A stretch of DNA of 49,285 nucleotides from Vreelandella lionensis. Its GTDB lineage: Bacteria; Pseudomonadota; Gammaproteobacteria; Pseudomonadales; Halomonadaceae. A program made the position numbers and the translations under genes. Position 1 is the stretch's first letter; every line of letters begins with the position of its first letter. Below, piece by piece: positions 28,346 through 41,069 of this stretch. Where the stretch lies: assembly GCF_002087295.1 (NCBI RefSeq), contig NZ_MWVI01000087.1, positions 1 to 49,285 of the forward strand. The letters are read 5' to 3'. Under the pieces are notes generated by a model, which ran no database searches, was not told the DNA's origin, and saw only the letters and a program-made list of their open reading frames with translations.

Positions 28346-29377
28346 CGATGACGCCGTTAGCGTCGTGTCGATCAACACGCATCGCCTGATAGACCCGCTC
28401 AACATCTAACTCATTTAAACAGTTCGTGTGACCTGGAGGACAGGTTCGCTGAAAACACGGCGAACAGGAGAGCCCGAGATAATGAATGGCCGCATTATTG
28501 GTCAGCGGAGGCGTGTAGACAGGTGATGAGGAGCCGTAAAGCGCATGGATACGCACGCCAACGGCGGCTGCCACCTGCATCAGGCCCGAATCGTTAGTGA
28601 CCACTTGGCGGCAGTCGGCTAGCAAATCCACGGCATCGGCCAACTTAGTTTTTCCGCATAAATTATGCGCATGCGGCAGCCCTTCACGATGGCCTGCCCC
28701 GCCGCATGATCCTTCGCTCCACCCAGCACCCGAACTTCAAAGCCCTCTTTGATCAGCCTTGCTGCCAGCTGGTGGAAGCACTCAAGCGGCCACTGTTTGG
28801 CCGGGCCATACTCTGCGCCCGGCATCATGCCTATGGCGGGGCGTGATGACAGTGCGTGGGTAAGACGCAGGTTCACCAAATTATCCCGAGCAATGGGAGC
28901 CGTGGTTTGGGGATCGCAAACTGACCGGTTTGCGCCTCCTCCAAAGGCAGCCCTAGTGACACAAAGCGTTTAACGGTTTGGTCCAGCACCTGCTTGTCTA
29001 GCTTGCGGCGCTCTTTTAACAGCCCGTAGCGGTGCTCACCTAAAAAACCCACCCGCTCGGGAATGCGCGCCATAAAGGGCACCAGCGCTGCTTTCCAGGA
29101 GCGCGGCAGCACGATGGCGCGGTCAAAGCGGCCGCGTAATCTGGCCGCCAGCTCGCGGCGGCTGGCCAGCCCAAACACCGTGGCCCACCGCCAATGGCAA
29201 CAACTCATCTACTTCTGGCATACGCTCAAGAATCGGCTGAGACCAAGCGGGGGCGACCACCCCAAGGGTGGCACCCGGGTAGCGCGCTTTTAAGGTCATA
29301 AACAGGCTCTGTGCCATGACCATATCGCCTACCCAGGAGGGGCCTACTACCAGCAGTCGCTTGCCAGAGTTAGCCAT
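28335..29377 (-). CDS. waaF: ADP-heptose:LPS heptosyltransferase II, three frameshifts
   Basis: GT9 enzyme that adds the second heptose of the inner core. Recognisable parts: [73 protein letters not shown] (donor site), LYGSSSP and the C-rich end [16 protein letters not shown]. Three indels split it into four frames: a surplus base at 29173-29175, a missing base at 28902-28909 (corrected [17 protein letters not shown]), and a missing base at 28667-28674 (corrected [16 protein letters not shown]). The joined length of 347 matches E. coli WaaF. It overlaps hldD by eight bases and forms a leftward hldD-waaF pair. Confidence 0.92.
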
Positions 29378-30326
29378 TTAGCCACTCCAAGTACGCATTA
29401 ACGCCCTGGGCGACAGTTTTGAATTCCACGTCACAACCTGCCGCACGCAGTTGGCTAATATCGGCACGCGTGTAGCTTTGGTAGCGCCCTTTCAACTCTA
29501 GGGGGAAGGGAATGTAGTCGATTTCGCCCTGGCCATAGAAGACGATGACCGCTTCGCCAATCGCCTTGAACGGCTCCGCACGCCCAGTGCCCAAATTGAA
29601 GATGCCCGAGGCGCTGGGGTTGTCCAGGACCCAGAGATTTACATCGCCCACATCGCCTACGTAGACAAAATCGCGGCTCTGCATGCCCGCCTCATAGCCG
29701 CCGTAAGCACCGAACAGCTTCAGCGTTTCGCCGTTACGGATCTGCAGGTGGTTGTGGTACGCCACGCTGGCCATCTTGCCTTTATGCTGCTCTCGCGGCC
29801 CGTAAACGTTGAAGTAGCGGAAGCCCACCACCTGCGTGGTCAGCTCGTTCCAGCGCGAGCGCACGTGCTGATCAAACAGCAGCTTGGAGTAGCCGTACAC
29901 GTTGAGCGGCTTTTCATACTCCGGCGCTTCCTTAAACACCTCACTGCCGCCATAGGTCGCCGCCGACGACGCGTACAGAAAAGGGATGCCCAGTTTTTCA
30001 CAGTAGTTGAGCAGCACTTTGGAGTACTCGAAGTTATTTTCCATCATGTAGTGCCCATCCCACTCGGTCGTATCCGAGCAAGCACCTTCATGGAAAATCG
30101 CATCGATGGTGGGTAAATCCACCGCTTCACCGCGCAGCGCTGCTTTTACGCGGGCAATAAAATCATCTTTATCCAGGTAATCGGCGAGAGTGCAGTCCGC
30201 CAAATTGACAAACTTAGTACCATCACGCAGGTCGTCGACCACCATTACATCATCACGGCCACGAGCATTTAGCGCTTTGACAATATTGGCTCCGATAAAC
30301 CCGGCACCGCCTGTTACAACGATCAT
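29370..30326 (-). CDS. hldD: ADP-L-glycero-D-manno-heptose 6-epimerase
   Basis: NADP-dependent SDR enzyme that finishes ADP-heptose synthesis. It is intact at 318 residues from [19 protein letters not shown] (Rossmann glycine motif), with [20 protein letters not shown] and the catalytic YGYSKLLFD. The start at 30326 has AAGGAG six bases upstream and matches the family; the frame extends 17 codons further without support. It is divergent from glyQ across about 110 bases. Confidence 0.95.
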   Translation of the reverse strand: MIVVTGGAGFIGANIVKALNARGRDDVMVVDDLRDGTKFVNLADCTLADYLDKDDFIARVKAALRGEAVDLPTIDAIFHEGACSDTTEWDGHYMMENNFEYSKVLLNYCEKLGIPFLYASSAATYGGSEVFKEAPEYEKPLNVYGYSKLLFDQHVRSRWNELTTQVVGFRYFNVYGPREQHKGKMASVAYHNHLQIRNGETLKLFGAYGGYEAGMQSRDFVYVGDVGDVNLWVLDNPSASGIFNLGTGRAEPFKAIGEAVIVFYGQGEIDYIPFPLELKGRYQSYTRADISQLRAAGCDVEFKTVAQGVNAYLEWLNG

Positions 30327-30435
30327 CTCGTTCTCCTTACCAAAAGCGGCTCTTTGGCTAACGTGCCTATAACCCATCTGCCTGTGATTGTATACTTGAC
30401 GGCTTATGAATTCATGGCCAACGGTGCTTTCCGCG

Positions 30436-31407
30436 ATGAGTGTTTCGACAAACCAATCGACACCCGATGTGTCGACCTTTCAAGGCTTGATCCTTGCTCT
30501 GCAACAGTACTGGGCAGAACAGGGCTGCGTCATCCTCCAGCCCCTCGCTATGGAAGTCGGCGCGGGCCCCTTCCAACCTGCCACCTTCCTGCGGGCGTTT
30601 GCCCCAGAAACCTGGAACGCTGCCTACGTTCAGCCTTCCCGCCGCCCAACCGACGGCCGCTACGGCGAAAACCCTAACCGCCTGCAGCACTACTACCAGT
30701 TCCAGGTGGTGATGAAGCCCTCCCCCAGCAACCTACAGGATCTTTACCTAGGTTCGTTGAAGCGTTTAGGGCTCGACCCGCTGATTCACGACGTGCGCTT
30801 CGTGGAAGACAACTGGGAATCCCCCACCTTAGGTGCCTGGGGCCTTGGCTGGGAAGTAGGGCTCAACGGCATGGAAGTGACCCAATTTACTTATTTCCAG
30901 CAGGCGGGCGGCATCGAGTGCTACCCCGTCACCGGCGAGCTGACCTACGGGCTTGAGCGTATCGCCATGTACCTGCAGTACGGCGATAGCGTTTACGACC
31001 TAGTATGGGCCATCGCGCCGGACGGCAGCAAAGTGAGTTACGGCGATGTCTACCTGCAAAACGAGCGTGAGCAGTCAGCGTATAACTTTGAGCACGCAGA
31101 TGTGGATCAGCTCTTCGCGGCGTTTGATCACCAGGAAAAAGAGTGCAGCAAACTCTTAGCCGCAAGCCTGCCGCTGCCCGCTTACGAGCAGGTGCTTAAA
31201 GCTTCCCATACGTTCAACCTGCTGGATGCCCGCCACGCGATCTCCGTCACGGCACGTCAGCGCTTCATCCTGCGTGTACGCACCATGGCGCGTGATGTCG
31301 CTACCGCCTACTTCGAGTCTCGTAAAGCAGCAGGCTTCCCCATGGCACCGGAAGCATTACGCCGTGAACTGTTACAAGAAGAGCTCGCTGAGCAGGGAGA
31401 CGCATAA
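30436..31407 (+). CDS. glyQ: Glycyl-tRNA synthetase alpha subunit
   Basis: Catalytic half of the alpha2-beta2 class II glycyl-tRNA synthetase. Motifs include [70 protein letters not shown] and [11 protein letters not shown]. The frame is uninterrupted, 323 residues from ATG 30436 or 333 from ATG 30406; neither has a strong ribosome site and the family usually starts near TFQGLI. Several near-invariant positions are changed between 30547 and 30603: the usual LDMEVGAGT reads LAMEVGAGP, the His before PATFLRA is Gln, and the following IG (or LG) is FA. At 30859 the Trp of WEVWLNGMEV is Gly. All would be single transversions. The stop overlaps the glyS start as TAATG. Confidence 0.94.
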   Translation: MSVSTNQSTPDVSTFQGLILALQQYWAEQGCVILQPLAMEVGAGPFQPATFLRAFAPETWNAAYVQPSRRPTDGRYGENPNRLQHYYQFQVVMKPSPSNLQDLYLGSLKRLGLDPLIHDVRFVEDNWESPTLGAWGLGWEVGLNGMEVTQFTYFQQAGGIECYPVTGELTYGLERIAMYLQYGDSVYDLVWAIAPDGSKVSYGDVYLQNEREQSAYNFEHADVDQLFAAFDHQEKECSKLLAASLPLPAYEQVLKASHTFNLLDARHAISVTARQRFILRVRTMARDVATAYFESRKAAGFPMAPEALRRELLQEELAEQGDA

Positions 31408-33472
31408 TGGCCGTTGATACGCTTTTATTAGAACTGGGCGCAGAAGAGCTTCCACCCACCGCGCTGGACGCGCTTTCAGACGCGTTTGCTGCCGGCATTG
31501 AAAAAGGCCTACAGGAAGCCGAAATTCCCTTCCAAGCGGTGACCGCCTACGCCACGCCGCGCCGCTTAGCCGTACAAGTCACCGGGCTTTCCGACAAGCA
31601 GCCAGACCGTGAAGTAGAGCGCCGTGGCCCCGCCCTGGCCGCCGCGTTTAAAGACGGCACCCCCACCAAAGCAGCAGAAGGCTTTGCCCGCTCCTGCGGT
31701 GTCAGCGTGGATGATCTGATCCATCTGGAAACCGATAAGGGCACCTGGCTTGGCTACCGCGAACAGCAGCAGGGTGACAGCGTTCAAGCGCTACTGCCTG
31801 AGATGGTACGTAAAACACTACAGTCGCTGCCGGTACCCAAGAACATGCGCTGGGGTGCGTCCCGCGTTGAGTTCTCCCGCCCGGTTCACTGGTTGGTAGC
31901 ACTGTACGGTAGCCAAGTTGTTGCCGCCGAAGCCCTTGGCCTTCAAGCCAGCCGTACCACCTACGGCCATCGTTTCCACGCGCCGGATGCAATTCAACTT
32001 GAGCATGCCGACGACTATCTGGCAGCACTGGAAAACGCCTACGTATTGGCAGACCGCCAGCGTCGCCGGGAGCGTATTCGTGAACAGGTGCTCGCCGAGG
32101 CCGAAGTTCAGGAAGCCAACGCCGTCATCGACGAGGACCTGCTGGTAGAGGTCAGCGGTTTGGTGGAGTGGCCCGTCGCACTGACCGGCAGCTTCGACGA
32201 GCGCTTTTTGGAAGTGCCCGCGGAGTGTCTGATCTCCTCCATGAAGGCCAACCAGAAGTACTTCCACCTGCTGGATGACCAGGGCAAGCTGAAGCCGCTG
32301 TTCATCACTATCTCGAACATCGAGAGCCAAGACCCTGATCAGGTGATCTCCGGCAATGAAAAGGTTATTCGTCCGCGCTTGGCGGATGCGGCCTTCTTCT
32401 ACGACACCGACCGCAAGCACACGCTGGCCTCGCGCATTCCGCAATTAGAAAGCGTGGTCTTCCAGCAGCAGCTGGGCACGCTGGCGGATAAAGCCCGCCG
32501 TAGCACGGCCATTGCCACCTTTATCGCCGAGCGTCTTCACGGCGATGTGGCCCACGCGCAGCGTGCCGTGGCACTGGCAAAATGTGACCTCGTCACCGAG
32601 ATGGTGCTCGAATTCCCTGAGCTGCAGGGCATCATGGGTCGTTACTACGCCGAGCAGGATGGCGAGCCTGCGGAAGGCGCCCAGGCGTTAGAAGAGCAAT
32701 ATCTGCCCCGCTTTGCCAGCGATGCGATTCCGCAAAGCCTGACCGGCCAAGCGCTAGCACTAGCTGATCGCTTGGATACCCTGGCGGGCATCTTCGGTAT
32801 AGGCCAACGCCCCACGGGCGCAAAAGACCCCTTCGCCCTTCGCCGCGCCTCCATTGGCGTGCTGAACATTCTGGTGAAAGGCGAGCTGAACCTCGACTTG
32901 CGTGAACTGCTGCAAGTGGCGGCTGATCAGCACCAGAACCTGCCGAAAGCCGACGGTCGGGGAGAAGACGTACTGACGTATATGCTCGACCGCTTCCGCG
33001 CCTGGGGCCAGGAAGAGGGTATCTCTGCAGAGATGTACCCCGCGGTGCGCCCCGCCCGGTCACCAAGCCGCTGGATTTCGCGCGGCGCTTACGTGCCGTC
33101 AAAGCTTTCGCCCAGCGTGAAGAAGCCGCAGCCCTGGCCGCTGCCAACAAGCGTGTTTCCAACATCCTGAGCAAGCAGGAGCATGATGGCAGCATTCAGG
33201 TAGAGGCCTCGCTTCTTCAAGAAGGGGCGGAAAAAGCCCTGTTTGAAGCGGTCACGGCTAGCCAGCAGCAGGTGGCCACGCTGTTCGCAGCAGGTGATTA
33301 CCAGCAAGCGCTAGACGCGCTCGCCACGCTACTCAAGCCGGTCGATGCCTTCTTTGATCAAGTAATGGTCATGGCGGATGACGATGCCATTCGCCGTAAC
33401 CGCCTCGACCTGCTTGCCAGCCTGCAGGCGCTGTTCCTGGAAGTGGCCGATATCTCTCAGCTACCCCAGTGA
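31407..33472 (+). CDS. glyS: Glycyl-tRNA synthetase beta subunit, frameshifted
   Basis: Partner of GlyQ, needed for tRNA binding and activity. It opens [20 protein letters not shown], has HRFHAPDAIQLEHADDYLAA and FITISNIESQDP, and ends in the anticodon-binding DALRA-type region with MVMADDDAIRRNRLDLLASL. The frame breaks at about 33050, where one G is missing in GTGCGCCCCGCCC; corrected it reads ARPVTKPLDFARRLRAVKAF. The joined length of 688 matches the family. GGAG upstream and the TAATG overlap with glyQ show coupling. A clear terminator follows. Confidence 0.94.
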
Positions 33473-33520
33473 CACGTTGAGTGTTATAGAGGATCGTCTG
33501 CTCTGAAGGCGCAACCGATA

Positions 33521-33550
33521 GCCCGGCTTTTGATAAGCCGGGCTTTTTAT
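33521..33550 (+). terminator. Rho-independent terminator after glyQS
   Basis: A nine-base perfect stem (33521-33529 with 33535-33543), a five-base loop and a run of five Ts follow the glyS stop by about 50 bases. Confidence 0.85.
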
Positions 33551-33562
33551 TGAGCGCACGAA

Positions 33563-33578
33563 TGTTTCACGTGAAACA
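33563..33578. other. parS centromere site 2
   Basis: Perfect TGTTTCACGTGAAACA in the noncoding gap between the glyQS terminator and gmhB. Confidence 0.92.
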
Positions 33579-33647
33579 CTCGCTCATTCGCACTTCAGGG
33601 CTTACGCTAATGTTGACGTTTTTGCCCACCGCAATAAGAGGAGCCCC

Positions 33648-34208
33648 ATGATTACCGCTCAGCAGCTTGTAATACTGGATCGCGATGGCGTGATTAATCA
33701 AGACTCGGATGCTTATATCAAATCCCTTGCCGAATGGATCCCCTACCCTTCTGCCATTAGCGCGATTGCCCGCCTTACCCAGGCAGGCTTTACCGTGGCA
33801 GTGGCTACTAATCAATCCGGCATCGCCCGTGGCTTCTACGATGAAACCGCGCTGAACACTATGAATGAGCGCTTACATAGGCTGGTGGAAGCGGAAGGCG
33901 GCCAAATTGCCCATATCGCTTACTGCCCTCACGGCCCCGATGATCAGTGCGGCTGCCGTAAACCGCTTCCTGGGTTATTTACCGAGATACAGGACAAACT
34001 AACGCTTTCCAGTCTGAAAGGCAGTTGGATGGTGGGCGATAGCCTACGCGATCTGCAAGCGGGTGAATCGGTGGGGTGCCGTAGCGTTCTCGTGAAAACG
34101 GGTAAAGGGGAAAAGACCCTCGCAAAAGGGGACGGGCTAGAGCATGCCTTGGTCTACGCTGATTTAGCTGCCTTTGTTGACGACTTAATCGCAGGTGCCT
34201 TGGACTAA
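33648..34208 (+). CDS. gmhB: D-glycero-beta-D-manno-heptose 1,7-bisphosphate 7-phosphatase
   Basis: HAD phosphatase of ADP-heptose synthesis, intact at 186 residues. HAD motif I is VILDRDGVINQDSD, motif II is VATNQSGIARG, a zinc-binding CPHGPDDQCGCRKP lies in the middle, and motif IV is WMVGDSLRDLQAG. AGAGGAG four bases before the ATG supports the start. It sits between glyS and gyrB, as in Pseudomonas, but the plsC gene usual after it is missing. It complements hldE and hldD in the LPS locus 4-14 kb away. Confidence 0.93.
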   Translation: MITAQQLVILDRDGVINQDSDAYIKSLAEWIPYPSAISAIARLTQAGFTVAVATNQSGIARGFYDETALNTMNERLHRLVEAEGGQIAHIAYCPHGPDDQCGCRKPLPGLFTEIQDKLTLSSLKGSWMVGDSLRDLQAGESVGCRSVLVKTGKGEKTLAKGDGLEHALVYADLAAFVDDLIAGALD

Positions 34209-34251
34209 CCTTTCCACAATTTTCATGCTGGCCTTGAACACCACCATCCAT

Positions 34252-34286
34252 AAAAAAACCGCAGGCGTTTTCGCCTACGGTTTTTT
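34252..34286. terminator. Bidirectional terminator between gmhB and gyrB
   Basis: The stem 34259-34267 with 34272-34280 has one mismatch and a TTTT loop; seven As on the left and six Ts on the right allow it to work for both convergent genes. Confidence 0.82.
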
Positions 34287-34295
34287 GCTTTTCAA

Positions 34296-34311
34296 TGTTT
34301 CACGTGAAACA
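34296..34311. other. parS centromere site 3
   Basis: Perfect TGTTTCACGTGAAACA between the gmhB/gyrB terminator and the gyrB stop. Confidence 0.92.
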
Positions 34312-34326
34312 CATTGAAGAGGCTTT

Positions 34327-36787
<2,461 letters not shown>

Positions 36788-37890
36788 CTACCCATCTGGC
36801 TGGCACTGGCTAAACCCTTGCTCGGAGTGTTTCACGTGAAACAACTCAACGGCAGTAGTGGGCTGCCAGACATCGCTTAGCGCGGTGGGCTCGACGCTGG
36901 TAATAAATGCTTGGCACTGCATCTCTTCAAGCAAAGCGCAGAACTGGCGGCGGTGATGCTCGTCCAGCTCTGCCGGTAAATCATCTATCAAATAAATGCA
37001 GTGCCGCTGTGCGGTACTTTCCAGAAGCCTTCCTTGGGCGAGCTTTAATGCACTCACTACCAGCTTCTGCTGGCCTCTGGAAAGCACCTCAATTGCGGGC
37101 TGCTTGTTCAACCGAATACGCAAATCGGCGCGCTGTGGGCCCTGCTGCGTAAACCCCATCTGCTGGTCGGTTTCTCGACTATCGTGCAGTACATCTGCCA
37201 GCGAGCGTTGTTTATCCCAGCCTCTGGCATAGCGGAGTGTTAACCCGGGCAGCGGCAGCAATTTTTTCAGTGTTTCATCAAATACGGGCAAGAACTCACT
37301 AAACCATGCTTGGCGTAGCCTATCCATCTGCTCTCCCCAATGGGCGAGCTCCTGCTCCCACACCGCTATTTCACTGGCCGCTATTCTACCACGCCTAAGG
37401 AGTGCATTCCGATGTTTCACCGCCCGGCGAGTCCGCTGCCACGCGTCTAGGAAGTGATGTTTCACGTGAAACGCGCCCCAGTCTAAGAACTCACGGCGAC
37501 CAGCGGTGACCCTTCCAGCAAACGAAAAGCATCAGGATTAATAAGCTGGAGCGGCATAGCTTCGACCAGCTCAGCCAATCGGACACCCTTTTCGCCACGC
37601 AAACGCAGCTCCAGCTCACGCTGAGCCCGCATTCGCCTTACCCCCAGCGTCACCTCAGGGTCTCCTGCTAAGCGGCCGTACAGCGTCATATACGGCGCCT
37701 CTGACTGAATGGCATTTTTCAGCTGACGAGTACGAAAAGAGCGTCCCATGCCCAGAATATGAATACCTTCCAGAAGACTGGTCTTACCGCTACCGTTCAC
37801 GCCATAGATAACATTGATACGTGGTGACGGATGAATCGTAACCGGAGCCAAGTTACGCAGTCCGTGAAAAGTGAGTTGTGTCACGCTCAT
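36788..37890 (-). CDS. recF: DNA replication and repair protein RecF, frameshifted
   Basis: SMC-like ATPase of the RecFOR gap-repair pathway. The Walker A motif is IYGVNGSGKTSLLEGIHILG near residue 30, the signature region SRGQQKLVVSALKLAQG, and Walker B LIDDLPAELDEHHR. The start MSVTQLTFHGLRNL at 37890 fits the family; the frame extends further upstream without meaning. One base is missing at 37497-37499; corrected it reads [22 protein letters not shown]. The joined length is 367. Two parS palindromes lie within the gene and are translated as FHVK both times. A strong terminator separates it from dnaN. Confidence 0.92.
36828..36843. other. parS centromere site 4
   Basis: Perfect TGTTTCACGTGAAACA inside the 3' end of recF, read as FHVKH. 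Confidence 0.9.
37458..37473. other. parS centromere site 5 (one mismatch)
   Basis: TGTTTCACGTGAAACG differs from the consensus at the last base only. It lies in recF and is also read as FHVKH. Confidence 0.8.
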
Positions 37891-37942
37891 CCGCGAATGC
37901 CACCTAGTAAGACCATGAAACGCGCTATCCGTTGCCAAATGC

Positions 37943-37980
37943 GAAAACGGCGCTTCTGACAATGTAGAAGCGCCGTTTTC
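37943..37980 (-). terminator. Terminator between dnaN and recF
   Basis: A perfect 15-base stem (37943-37957 with 37966-37980) with an eight-base loop; on the minus strand the stem ends in TTTTC. It starts 17 bases after the dnaN stop and would stop or attenuate transcription into recF-gyrB. Confidence 0.72.
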
Positions 37981-37997
37981 ATTCAGTGCCAATGCGG

Positions 37998-39103
37998 TTA
38001 TAAGCGCATCGGCATAACAACATACAGCGCATCACCACCGCCAGGCTCTTCCAGCAGGGCGATGCTGTTCGGGTCGGCTAGGGTAATTTGTACGCGCTCT
38101 TCATCAAGCACAGAGAGCACATCCACCAGATAGCCAACGTTAAAGCCCACTTCCATGGCGCTACCGCTGTACTCCACGGCAATGTTCTCTTCCGCTTCTT
38201 CCTGCTCCCGGTTGTTGGCCATTACTTTGAGGTTATTTTCCTCAAGATACAGCCGAACACCACGGTACTTCTCATTTGAAAGAATCGCAGTGCGCGACAG
38301 CACCTGACGCAGCTCTGCACGCTCAGCAATCAGCACCTTATCGCCATTGCGCGGCACTACGCGCTCATAATCGGGGACTTTGCCGTCAATAAGCTTAGAG
38401 GTAAACGTGAAGTCACCTGTATGCGCACGAACATGCGTTGATCCCAAGGTAAGGCTGACAGGTTCATCGCTGTCATCCAACAGGCGAGAGAGCTCTAGGA
38501 TACCTTTACGCGGGGCACAATCAGCTTTTGAGACTGGCTTACTGCAACGTCAATGGGACGCGAGCACATCGCCAAACGGTGTCCATCGGTCGCGACCGTA
38601 CGCAGCAAATGGCTCTGAATTTCCAGCAGCATACCGTTTAGGTAATAACGCACATCCTGCTGCGCCATGGCAAAGGAGGTGGACTCAATCAAATGCTTAA
38701 GCGTGCCACGCGGAACGCTGAGTTCCTGACTGCCATCGGCATCTTCAATATTAGGAAATTCTGGTACAGGAAGTGTAGAAAGTGTAAAGCGCGAACGACC
38801 ACTACGTAATACCGCGCGCCCCTCTTCAACTGCTAACTGAATGTCGGACTGATCGGGCAGCGATTTACAAATATCCATCAGCTTTCTAGCCGGCACCGTA
38901 GCAGCGCCCGCTTGGTCCACTTGGCTGGCGCCCGTGCGGCCTACTAGCTCAACTTCAAGATCCGTACCGTTCAGGGACACCTGAACGCCTTCAACTTGAA
39001 TCAGTACGTTAGAGAGCACAGGCAGCGTTTGGCGCCGTTCTACTACGCCCGCCACCAGAGTCAGCGGGCGAAGCAGCGCCTCTCGGGACATGGTAAATTT
39101 CAT
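37998..39103 (-). CDS. dnaN: DNA polymerase III beta subunit (sliding clamp), frameshifted
   Basis: Ring-shaped processivity clamp. MKFTMSREALLRPLTLVAGV opens it; LPVLSNVLIQVEG, TDGHRLAMCSRP and the C-terminal ALYVVMPMRL, which forms part of the partner-binding pocket, are typical. The frame breaks at 38509-38512, where CCCCGCGTAAAGG has an extra CG; corrected it reads VPRKGILELSRLLDDSDEP. The joined length of 367 matches. GGAG five bases before the ATG supports the start. Essential, hence the break must be a sequence error. Confidence 0.95.
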
Positions 39104-39130
39104 CGAAACTCCGGTTTTCTATCCTGAAAG

Positions 39131-39147
39131 GCCTGCCCATGGCAGGC
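39131..39147 (-). other. Small hairpin between dnaA and dnaN
   Basis: Seven-base arms GCCTGCC and GGCAGGC around a three-base loop in the dnaA-dnaN spacer, followed on the minus strand by only CTTTC. It might modulate read-through from dnaA; it is not a full terminator. Confidence 0.35.
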
Positions 39148-39161
39148 GTAAACGAAAAAGG

Positions 39162-40631
39162 TTAACTGGTTAGCAGACGAAGGAGGTTTTTGTAATCCTC
39201 ACGGATATCCGCATTCTCTTCCTGCAGTGCTTTTACTTTTCGGCAGGCGTGCAGCACGGTGGTGTGATCGCGGCCACCAAATGCATCGCCAATCTCAGGC
39301 AGGCTATGGCTGGTTAGTTCTTTCGCCAGCGCCATAGCGACCTGTCGCGGGCGCGCTACCGAACGGGAGCGCCGCTTAGAGAGCAGATCCGCCACCTTGA
39401 TTTTGTAATATTCAGCCACCGTGCGCTGAATATTATCCACCCCCACCTGCTTATCCTGCAGCGCCAGTAGGTCTTTCAGCGACTCGCGGATACAGTCTTG
39501 AGTAATGGTTTTGCCCATAAAGTGCGAGTCGGCAATGACTTTTTTCAGCGCGCCTTCCAGCTCACGCACGTTTGAGCGAATCTTCTGAGCGATAAAGAAA
39601 GCCGCATCGTGGGGCAAATCCACTTTTGCTTGATCGGCTTTTTTCATCAAAATCGCCACTCGTGTCTCAAGCTCCGGCGGCTCGATCGCCACGGTAAGCC
39701 CCCAGCCAAAGCGCGACTTAAGACGCTCTTCAACGCCACTAATCTCTTTAGGGTAGCGGTCAGAGGTGAGAATCATCTGCTGACCACCCTCTAACAGCGC
39801 GTTGAACGTGTGGAAAAACTCTTCCTGAGAACGCTCTTTACCGGCAAAAAATTGAATATCGTCAATCAGCAGGGCATCGACGCTGCGATAGAAACGCTTA
39901 AAGTCGTTAATCGCATTAAGCTGCAGCGCCTTCACCATATCAGCAACAAAACGCTCGGAGTGCAGGTAGACCACGCGTGCATTTTCACGACGGCCTGCCA
40001 ATGCATTGCCCACAGCATGCATCAAGTGCGTTTTGCCCAAGCCAACACCACCGTATAAAAACAGCGGGTTATAAGCGCCACCAGGATTTTCCGACACCTG
40101 GCGGGAAGCTGCACGGGCAAGTTGGTTCGATTTACCTTCTACAAAGGTATCGAAGGTGAAATTAGGGTTTAAGCCACTGCTGTGCTTCAAGCTGCCGTCG
40201 ACTTGAACCTGGCGCTCATTGCCACGACGGCTAGGGGCATTCTCTTCACGCAGTTGGTCAATCTCACGCTCATCGCCAATATCACCACGCGGCGGAGTAT
40301 GAACGGCGGGGGATGACGGCTGTGCTGGTGCGGCCGAGACCGGATTACCCACCTCTCTGGGTTGCGGCGCAGCCGCTGCAGCCCGCCGGCTGCCGACGGT
40401 TAAGCTGACCTTGGGAGGTTTAGAAGGGGCGAGCTCACGCATTAGCTCACTAATACGCTTAGCGGACGTATCACTCACCCAGTCGCGCACAAAGCGATTC
40501 GGCGCCAATAAGCGTAGCTCATTGGTGTCTCCTTCTTCTGCCTGCAGCGGACGTAGCCAGGTGTTGAACTGCTGTGAATTCAGTTCGTCCTGCAGGTAGT
40601 CCAGGCACTGTTGCCAAAGCGCGAGCGACAC
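39162..40631 (-). CDS. dnaA: Chromosomal replication initiator DnaA
   Basis: Intact, 489 residues. Domain I is [22 protein letters not shown]; domain II is a variable, Ala- and Pro-rich linker (residues ~80-150); domain III is the AAA+ ATPase with Walker [12 protein letters not shown] and Walker [13 protein letters not shown]; domain IV carries the DnaA-box signature [12 protein letters not shown]. The start is GTG 40631, with GGTGAG four bases upstream. It faces away from rpmH across oriC. Confidence 0.97.
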   Translation of the reverse strand: MSLALWQQCLDYLQDELNSQQFNTWLRPLQAEEGDTNELRLLAPNRFVRDWVSDTSAKRISELMRELAPSKPPKVSLTVGSRRAAAAAPQPREVGNPVSAAPAQPSSPAVHTPPRGDIGDEREIDQLREENAPSRRGNERQVQVDGSLKHSSGLNPNFTFDTFVEGKSNQLARAASRQVSENPGGAYNPLFLYGGVGLGKTHLMHAVGNALAGRRENARVVYLHSERFVADMVKALQLNAINDFKRFYRSVDALLIDDIQFFAGKERSQEEFFHTFNALLEGGQQMILTSDRYPKEISGVEERLKSRFGWGLTVAIEPPELETRVAILMKKADQAKVDLPHDAAFFIAQKIRSNVRELEGALKKVIADSHFMGKTITQDCIRESLKDLLALQDKQVGVDNIQRTVAEYYKIKVADLLSKRRSRSVARPRQVAMALAKELTSHSLPEIGDAFGGRDHTTVLHACRKVKALQEENADIREDYKNLLRLLTS

Positions 40632-41040
40632 TCATCTCACCATCGGTTGAAAACGGCCGACCATTGTAGCGCCCAACGAAGCGGTTATCCACTCGCGCTA
40701 GCGGCTCTGTTTTGCCTGTGGACAACTGTGCGTGAGGGCTAAGGAAAACCCGGTAATGAAATGGGTACAAGGGTATTTTTGAGTAAGTTGTCTTACGTTG
40801 AACACATCTAATTCACAGTTTATTGGCCGGTTATTTGATACTTATACACAGATTTTTTATTATTTTAACCTGTTGATAAAATTATGCTAAAACCACTTAT
40901 CCACAAATAGTATCCCCACTATTAATAACAGTAGGTTTTAAATAACTTCATTAGTAATAGTAGTGTGGCCTTGGTTGAATCAAAACCTGATGGAAGCGGC
41001 AGCGCTATTGCCTTTTTCACTCTTTTTATGCAAGGAAAAA
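40632..41040. other. Chromosomal replication origin oriC region
   Basis: About 400 noncoding bases between dnaA and the rpmH promoter, with DnaA-box-like nonamers: TTATCCACT (40685-40693, +), TTGTCCACA (40717-40725, -), TTATACACA (40842-40850, +), TTATCAACA (40871-40879, -) and the exact consensus TTATCCACA (40897-40905, +). The segment 40795-40985 is strongly AT-rich against its GC-rich surroundings, fitting a DNA-unwinding element. The dnaA-oriC-rpmH position is the one used by pseudomonads and relatives. Confidence 0.85.
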
Positions 41041-41069
41041 TTGCACCCGGCGCGGGAAGTCTCTACAAT
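41041..41069 (+). promoter_or_regulatory. rpmH promoter
   Basis: TTGCAC (41041-41046) and TACAAT (41064-41069) with an ideal 17-base spacer, about 95 bases before the rpmH ATG. Confidence 0.68.

Noticed and set aside
28335..29377. waaF as a real pseudogene
   Set aside because: All four frame pieces join to a full-length, well-conserved 347-residue protein; inner-core heptose synthesis genes around it are kept.
31818..32444. 208-codon minus-strand frame within glyS
   Set aside because: Antisense of a conserved essential gene in GC-rich DNA where such long shadows are common.
33501..33520. Riboswitch or T-box leader near glyQS/gmhB
   Set aside because: The gap is short and contains only the terminator and a parS site; no glycine-riboswitch motifs are visible.
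37411..37426. Sixth parS-like site (GATGTTTCACCGCCCG)
   Set aside because: Only the left half matches; the palindrome is not completed.
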